A stretch of DNA of 64,000 nucleotides from Streptomyces sp. ISL-12 (GTDB lineage: Bacteria > Actinomycetota > Actinomycetes > Streptomycetales > Streptomycetaceae), in NCBI RefSeq assembly GCF_018614415.1, contig NZ_JAGGOO010000002.1, positions 24,206 to 88,205 on the forward strand. The letters run 5' to 3'. Position 1 is the stretch's first letter, and each line of letters begins with the position of its first letter. Both the position numbers and the translations under genes were made by a program. Under the pieces are notes generated by a model. That model saw only the letters and a program-made list of their open reading frames with translations, did no database searches and was not told the DNA's origin. Positions 59,096 to 64,000 of the stretch are shown here, piece by piece.

Positions 59096-61951
59096 ATGAA
59101 CCTGACGGTCGCGGTTCCCGACGGCGACCGTGTCGAGAAGGTGGGCGTACCAGCCGTTCTGCTGCCGTTGCGCGAGGCCGTACCGGTGCTCACGCGCACG
59201 CGTGCCCTTCAGGACAGGCATCGGGCGGCGGAGTTCTGGGGTGCGGTGGCCGTGCACGCCCTGTACCTCGTGGCGCGCGGCCTGCTGCTGCCCGCGCTGT
59301 CCCCGGCCGGCCACGACACCTGGCGCGTGGGGCCGCTGCGCGGCGAGGGAACGGAACTCGTCCGCCGTCTGGCCGCCGCGATGCCGCCCGAGGCACACGC
59401 GGTGCCGGTGGAGGGAACCGGCCCCGTGCGGCTGCCCGATCCGGAGCCGCTGGTGCGGGCCTTCCTGGACGCTGTCGCCGACACGCTGCCCCGCTCCCCC
59501 GCCGCCCCGCTCGTGACGGGCGGGGACGCCTACGCCACCCGGCGGCAGCGGCTCCGGCCCGAGCTGCGCGCGTGGGCGGACGATGTCGCCGCGGTGCACG
59601 ACGCGGGGGTGCGGTTGTCGTTGCGGATCGAGGTCTCCGGACTGCCGGCGGCCACGGAGCCCTTCGGGCCGACCACAGGCGGGGAGCGGTCCGGACCGGC
59701 CACAGGCGAGCACTTCGGATTCCCCATGGAATCCGTACCAGTCGCAGGCGTGAAGCCCTCTGGGGTGGCCGTCGGCACAGGGCCGTCCGGATCGGCTGTG
59801 GACACCGGGGTGGAAGGGGCGCCGAGGTTCCGTGCCGTGCCGCAGGTGCACAGCGTGGGCGATCCCGCGCTGGTCGCGGACGCCGCCGATGTCTGGGCCG
59901 GCGCCGCGGGTGACGCCTTCGGCCCACGCGCGCGGACGGACGCCCTGCTCGCGCTGCGCCGGGCGGCCCGTGCCTGGCCGGCGCTCACTCCGCTGCTGTC
60001 GGCCGCCGTGCCGGATGCCGTCGCGCTCGCCGACGACGAGGTCGTCGAGCTCCTCGGCAGTGGCGTCCGGGCGCTGGCCGGCGCCGGAGTCGACGTGCAC
60101 TGGCCCCGGGAGACACGTCACGGTCTGTCCTGCCGCGCGGAGGTCGGGCCTGCGGACAGCGGGGACGGGCCGGGTGCCTTCGTCACCGCCGGCGGGCCGT
60201 CGTTCCTGTCCGCCGACGCGCTGCTCGCCTTCAGCTGGACGTTCACCCTGGGCGGCGAGCAGCTCACCCGCGAGGATCTGGACCGGCTCGCCGAGGCCGG
60301 CCGGCCGTTGGTACGGCTGCGTGATCAGTGGGTGCTCATCGACCCCGAGGAGGCGCGCCGGGCCCGCGACCGGCAGGACCGCAAGGTCACACCCGTCGAC
60401 GCGCTGGCCGCGGCCCTGACGGGCTCCGCCGAGGTCGACGGGCACCGGGTCCCGGTGCGGCCCACGGGGTGGCTGGAGGAGCTGCGGGAGCGGCTCGCCG
60501 ACCCGGAGAGGCAGGAGCCCGTGGATCAGCCGGCCGTCCTGGCCGCGACGTTGCGGGACTACCAGCGGCGGGGCCTCGACTGGCTGGTGCGGATGACGTC
60601 GCTGGGCCTGGGCTGCTGTCTGGCCGACGACATGGGGCTCGGCAAGACCATCACGCTGATCGCCCTGCATCTGCACCGGCAGACCGACGCGGCGTCCGCC
60701 GGCCCGTCCCTGGTGGTCTGCCCGACGTCGCTGATGGCCAACTGGCAGCGGGAGATCGAGCGGTTCGCGCCCGGCACTCCGGTACGCCGTTTCCACGGCG
60801 CCCGACGCGAACTGGAGCATCTGGACGGCGGCGAGTTCGTCCTCACCACGTACGGCACGATGCGCCTGGACGCGGACCGGCTGACCGGAGTGCCGTGGAG
60901 CATGGTGGTGGCGGACGAGGCCCAGCACGTGAAGAACCCTTACTCGGCGACCGCGCGGCACCTGCGCACCATCGGGGCACGCGCGCGCGTGGCGCTCACC
61001 GGCACGCCGGTGGAGAACAACCTGTCGGAGCTGTGGGCGATCCTGGACTGGACGACCCCGGGGCTGCTGGGCCCGCTCGGCACCTTCCGCGCCCGTTACG
61101 CGCAGGCCGTCGAGGGCGGCCAGGACCCGGCCGCGGCCCAGCGGCTGTCCCGGCTCGTCGGGCCCTTCCTGCTGCGCCGCCGCAAGTCGGACCCCGGTAT
61201 CGCGCCCGAACTGCCGCCGAAGACCGAGACGGACCACGCCGTGTCGCTGACGGCGGAACAGACGGGCCTGTACGAAGCCGTGGTGCGAGAGACACTCGCC
61301 GACATCGCCGACGCCGACGGCATGGAGCGACGCGGAATGATCGTGAAGCTGCTGACCGGGCTCAAGCAGATCTGCAACCATCCGGCGCAGTTCCTCAAGG
61401 AGGAGAGCCCGCGCATCGCGGGGCGCTCGGGAAAACTGGAGCTGCTCGACGAGTTGCTGGACACGATCCTCGCCGCGGGGGCGAGCATGCTGGTCTTCAC
61501 TCAGTACGTGCAGATGGGGCGCCTGCTCGAACAGCACTTGGCGGCGCGAGGCGTGGCCTCGCTGTTCTTGCACGGCGGAACATCCGTCACCGCGCGCGAG
61601 GAGTCGGTACGGCGTTTCCAGGACGGCGAGGCGCCCGTGTTCCTGCTGTCGCTGAAGGCGGCGGGCACCGGCCTGAACCTCACCCGCGCGGAGCACGTCG
61701 TGCATTACGACCGTTGGTGGAACCCGGCCGTCGAGGCGCAGGCCACCGACCGCGCTTACCGCATCGGCCAGACACGACCGGTGCAGGTGCACCGGCTGGT
61801 GGCCGAGGGGACGGTCGAGGACCGCATCGCGTCCTTGCTGAACCGGAAACGGGAGCTGGCCGACGCCGTGCTCGGTTCCGGCGAGGGGGCTCTGACGGAG
61901 CTGACGGACGCGGAGCTGGCCGATCTGGTGGAACTGCGGGGTGGGGTGTGA
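59096..61951 (+). CDS. SNF2-family helicase
   Basis: A 951-residue ATPase. Motif I is DDMGLGKTITLIALHLHR near residue 517, motif II DEAQHVKN, motif III LTGTPVENNLSELWAILDW, and motifs V-VI are FLLSLKAAGTGLNLTRAEHV and RAYRIGQTRPVQVHRL. The N-terminal part is the SNF2 N-terminal domain typical of bacteria. ATG at 59096 is the first standard start, but family-like sequence (AVFLPGEP, GGVAFWRSDG) continues in frame upstream to at least 58985, so the real start may be a CTG or ATC. It overlaps the SWIM protein by one base. Confidence 0.88.
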   Translation: MNLTVAVPDGDRVEKVGVPAVLLPLREAVPVLTRTRALQDRHRAAEFWGAVAVHALYLVARGLLLPALSPAGHDTWRVGPLRGEGTELVRRLAAAMPPEAHAVPVEGTGPVRLPDPEPLVRAFLDAVADTLPRSPAAPLVTGGDAYATRRQRLRPELRAWADDVAAVHDAGVRLSLRIEVSGLPAATEPFGPTTGGERSGPATGEHFGFPMESVPVAGVKPSGVAVGTGPSGSAVDTGVEGAPRFRAVPQVHSVGDPALVADAADVWAGAAGDAFGPRARTDALLALRRAARAWPALTPLLSAAVPDAVALADDEVVELLGSGVRALAGAGVDVHWPRETRHGLSCRAEVGPADSGDGPGAFVTAGGPSFLSADALLAFSWTFTLGGEQLTREDLDRLAEAGRPLVRLRDQWVLIDPEEARRARDRQDRKVTPVDALAAALTGSAEVDGHRVPVRPTGWLEELRERLADPERQEPVDQPAVLAATLRDYQRRGLDWLVRMTSLGLGCCLADDMGLGKTITLIALHLHRQTDAASAGPSLVVCPTSLMANWQREIERFAPGTPVRRFHGARRELEHLDGGEFVLTTYGTMRLDADRLTGVPWSMVVADEAQHVKNPYSATARHLRTIGARARVALTGTPVENNLSELWAILDWTTPGLLGPLGTFRARYAQAVEGGQDPAAAQRLSRLVGPFLLRRRKSDPGIAPELPPKTETDHAVSLTAEQTGLYEAVVRETLADIADADGMERRGMIVKLLTGLKQICNHPAQFLKEESPRIAGRSGKLELLDELLDTILAAGASMLVFTQYVQMGRLLEQHLAARGVASLFLHGGTSVTAREESVRRFQDGEAPVFLLSLKAAGTGLNLTRAEHVVHYDRWWNPAVEAQATDRAYRIGQTRPVQVHRLVAEGTVEDRIASLLNRKRELADAVLGSGEGALTELTDAELADLVELRGGV

Positions 61952-63231
61952 TGACCGGGTGCGACGACGATGACGCGGAGCGGACGTTCGCCACGCTGCC
62001 GCCCACGCCCGGGCGGGGCTTCGCGCGCAGTTGGTGGGGCCGGGCCTGGGTGCGGGCGCTGGAGGAGTCGGCGCTCGACGGGGAGCAGGTACGGACCGGC
62101 CGCCGGCTCGCCCGCGCGGGGGCGGTGGGCACGGTGTCCGTGCGGCCCGGGCGGATCACGGCGGTCGTCCGGGACCGGGACGGCACGGGGCATCGGGCGG
62201 ACGTCCTCCTGCCGGAGTGGTCCGGTGAGCAGTGGGACCGGTTCGTCGGCATGGCGGTCGAGCGGGCCGGTCATGTCGCGGCCCTGCTGGACCACGAGAT
62301 GCCTCCGCATCTGGTGGAGGACGCGGCGGCCGCCGGCGTCGACCTGCTGCCGGGCACGGGCGATCTGGAGCCGGAGTGCGACTGCGGCGCCTGGGACCAC
62401 TGCGGGCACAGCGCGGCGCTGTGCTACCAGGTGGCACGGTTGCTGGATCAGGATCCGTTCGTCCTGCTGCTGGTGCGAGGACGCGGTGAGCGGACCGTAC
62501 TGGACGCCCTCCAGGCGCAGGGAAGCGCGCCCACCGAGGACTCCTACCGGCCTGAGGGGGTGGACGCCGTTGAGGCGTACGCGACGGCCGACGCGCTGCC
62601 GCCGCTGCCCGGTCCTCCCGGCGTCCCCGAGGGGCCGGGTGTGCCTCCGTCCCTCGACACGGACACCGCCACCGGGCCGGGTGTCGACCCGGAAGCGCTG
62701 GGCTTCCTCGCATCGAGGACCACGGCGGAGGCACATCGCCTGCTCGTCGAGGCCCTGGCCACCGGGCACGGGCAGCGGCCCTTGGAGCGCGAATTGTCCG
62801 CCGTGCGGGACGCGGTACGCCTGGCGGCGGACGGTCCGGCCCCGACACCGACACCGGTGATCGCCACCCGCCTCGCTGACGGATCGGGGCGTGACCCGAA
62901 GGGCTTCGCGGCGGCCGTACGCGCGTGGCGGCTCGGCGGAGTCGACGCGCTTGCCGTACTGGATGAGGAGTGGACGGTGGAAGGCGAAACGCTGGCACGC
63001 GCGCGTGCCGCCCTGGAGTCGGCCTGGGACGAGGATGAACGGCCGTTGCTGCGGGCACGGTCCAACCACTGGACGGTGGCCGGGGAACCCTTCCAGCTGC
63101 GCTTGGGCACCGATGGCCGGTGGTGGCCGTACCGCGAGGAGGACGGCCGTTGGGTACCCGCGGGCGAAGCGGCCAGGGACCCTGCGACGGCGCTGGCCTC
63201 GGCGACGCTCGCGGCCGGGAACGAGCCCTGA
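61951..63231 (+). CDS. SWIM zinc-finger protein
   Basis: A 426-residue protein whose SWIM motif CDCGAWDHCGH lies near residue 143 (CxCx5CxH), a zinc site for protein or DNA contacts. GRGFARSWWGRAWVRALEES at the N-terminus is the family opening. The start overlaps the helicase stop by one base (TGATG), so the two are translated together, as in the conserved SNF2-SWIM pair of many bacteria. The C-terminal half is helical with no known motif. Confidence 0.86.
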   Translation: MTGCDDDDAERTFATLPPTPGRGFARSWWGRAWVRALEESALDGEQVRTGRRLARAGAVGTVSVRPGRITAVVRDRDGTGHRADVLLPEWSGEQWDRFVGMAVERAGHVAALLDHEMPPHLVEDAAAAGVDLLPGTGDLEPECDCGAWDHCGHSAALCYQVARLLDQDPFVLLLVRGRGERTVLDALQAQGSAPTEDSYRPEGVDAVEAYATADALPPLPGPPGVPEGPGVPPSLDTDTATGPGVDPEALGFLASRTTAEAHRLLVEALATGHGQRPLERELSAVRDAVRLAADGPAPTPTPVIATRLADGSGRDPKGFAAAVRAWRLGGVDALAVLDEEWTVEGETLARARAALESAWDEDERPLLRARSNHWTVAGEPFQLRLGTDGRWWPYREEDGRWVPAGEAARDPATALASATLAAGNEP

Positions 63232-63373
63232 CGCGCGGTCTTCCTCGCCCGCCCCCTCAGCCCCCCTGCCTGACGAGTTGGGGTGGGGGTGGGTCCCGCC
63301 ACTGTTCACATCCAGGCACATGATCAGCGGCCCCGGCGCTGACGAGCTTCCGTTTCCCGGAAGCGCTCACCGG

Positions 63374-63844
63374 TCAGGGTGTCGTCTGCGCGACCAGGGA
63401 CGGGATCATGGACTCCAGGTCGCTGGGCAGTTCGCCGGGGAAGCCGGACGGCAAGGACGGCAGCTCGCTGGGCAGTCGGCTCGGCAGTTCGGTCGGCAGG
63501 CCGCTCGGCAGTTCGGTCGGCAGGCCGCTCGGCAGTTCGGTCGGGATGTTGTCGGACCGCGAAGGGGTGGCGGTCGCGCTGCTTTCGGCGGGCGGCTCCT
63601 CGTCGGTCGAGTCGTCACTTCCCGAAGCCATGAGCACGATCGCGACCACGGCACCGGCCGCCACGATGAGGGCGAGCAGCAGAACCAGCGTGTTCCGGCG
63701 CTGTCTCGGGTCGCGTCCGCCTCCGTCCCCGTGTCCCGGCCCGAGGCCGAAGCCATCGGCAGGAGGACCGAAGCCGCCTCCCGGTGGCGGTGGGCCACCC
63801 GGTGGTCCGGGCGGCTGTGGCGGTGGTGCGGGCGGCATGGCCAT
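63374..63844 (-). CDS. Membrane protein with repetitive extracellular tail
   Basis: A 156-residue protein: a Pro/Gly-rich cytoplasmic N-terminus (PPPQPPGPPGGPPPPGGGFG), one membrane span (LVLLLALIVAAGAVVAIVLM) near residue 65, and a C-terminal extracellular part with LPTELPSG repeats. ATG at 63844 (or 63838). Actinobacterial proteins of this design are common and of unknown function. Bases 63845-64000 contain no gene I can support. Confidence 0.72.
   Translation of the reverse strand: MAMPPAPPPQPPGPPGGPPPPGGGFGPPADGFGLGPGHGDGGGRDPRQRRNTLVLLLALIVAAGAVVAIVLMASGSDDSTDEEPPAESSATATPSRSDNIPTELPSGLPTELPSGLPTELPSRLPSELPSLPSGFPGELPSDLESMIPSLVAQTTP
63481..63543 (-). repeat. 24-bp tandem repeats in the protein tail
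   Basis: Two full 24-base units (63481-63504 and 63505-63528) and a partial one encode LPTELPSG repeats in the protein at 63844. Confidence 0.8.
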
Positions 63845-64000
63845 ACCGTCCAGAGTCGCCTCCGGCCGGGCGGCACGCGACCCTTACGCGGAAGTCGGGA
63901 CACAAGCACAGCAGCACGCACGACCTGCCCGCACCACAAGCCCCTGCCGTACCGCCGGGACGACGCACATGGCGTCGTCCCGACCCGCGGACCGGGGGTC

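Noticed and set aside
58913..61792. Long minus-strand open frame opposite the SNF2 helicase
   Set aside because: Shadow frame; all helicase motifs are on the plus strand.
1..64000. tRNA, rRNA, CRISPR, insertion sequences, integrase, attachment sites
   Set aside because: None found by reading; tandem repeats present are short coding repeats, not CRISPR.

Overview
The window is very GC-rich actinobacterial DNA with the gene style of a Streptomyces chromosome: a WhiB protein, four ECF sigma factors of the ECF41 type, a MltG homologue, conservon-like roadblock and GTPase genes, many GTG starts, and the roadblock/DUF-type genes typical of the genus. I see no rRNA, tRNA, CRISPR array, insertion sequence or integrase.

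Region A (1 to about 36 kb) is an unusual accessory block. I find 19 copies of one promoter, TGTCACA-N15-nnGTCn with small variations and always the same spacing, between 2361 and 36031. They lie on both strands, often divergently, directly upstream of genes. The motif matches the known target promoter of ECF41 sigma factors (TGTCACA ... CGTC). Four ECF41-like sigma genes lie in the same block (17911, 23938, 24828 minus, 32071). ECF41 factors are usually thought to control one neighbouring oxidoreductase or epimerase gene. Here the same promoter appears to drive two NmrA-like epimerases, a pyruvate dehydrogenase E1 with a decayed E2, a solitary cytochrome b of the bc1 type, a ferredoxin, a ferredoxin reductase, a solitary SdhA/FrdA-like flavoprotein, a type II NADH dehydrogenase, a flavohemoprotein, an OsmC/Ohr protein, cupins, a WhiB regulator, an aryl-acid-reductase-like pair, a methyltransferase, hydrolases and two of the sigma genes. 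My reading is a self-contained ECF41 regulon island for redox metabolism or alternative electron transfer. It is the most interesting item in the window.

Two paralogous small proteins in the island (26927 and 33224) join an N-terminal coiled coil to a C-terminal winged-helix-like segment. One lies just downstream of an ECF41 gene; the other lies about 1.3 kb beyond the start of an ECF41 gene that points away from it. They may belong to the same control system. The island also shows decay: an E2 gene lacking its catalytic core and E3-binding domain, a frameshifted membrane-protein remnant antisense to its tail, and an ECF41 copy with a damaged region 4.

Region B (about 37 to 64 kb) has no copy of the promoter and looks like ordinary chromosome: TetR and MarR regulators, a YjbQ protein, a flavin monooxygenase, MltG, a homodimer-type and a heterodimer-type ABC exporter, L31 type B, a YdjM-like membrane protein, a Ski2-like helicase, TesB thioesterase, a split conservon (roadblock plus GTPase), a PPOX oxidoreductase, a methyltransferase, a SNF2 helicase coupled to a SWIM zinc-finger protein, and several proteins of unknown function. 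The last 150 bases hold no gene that I can support.
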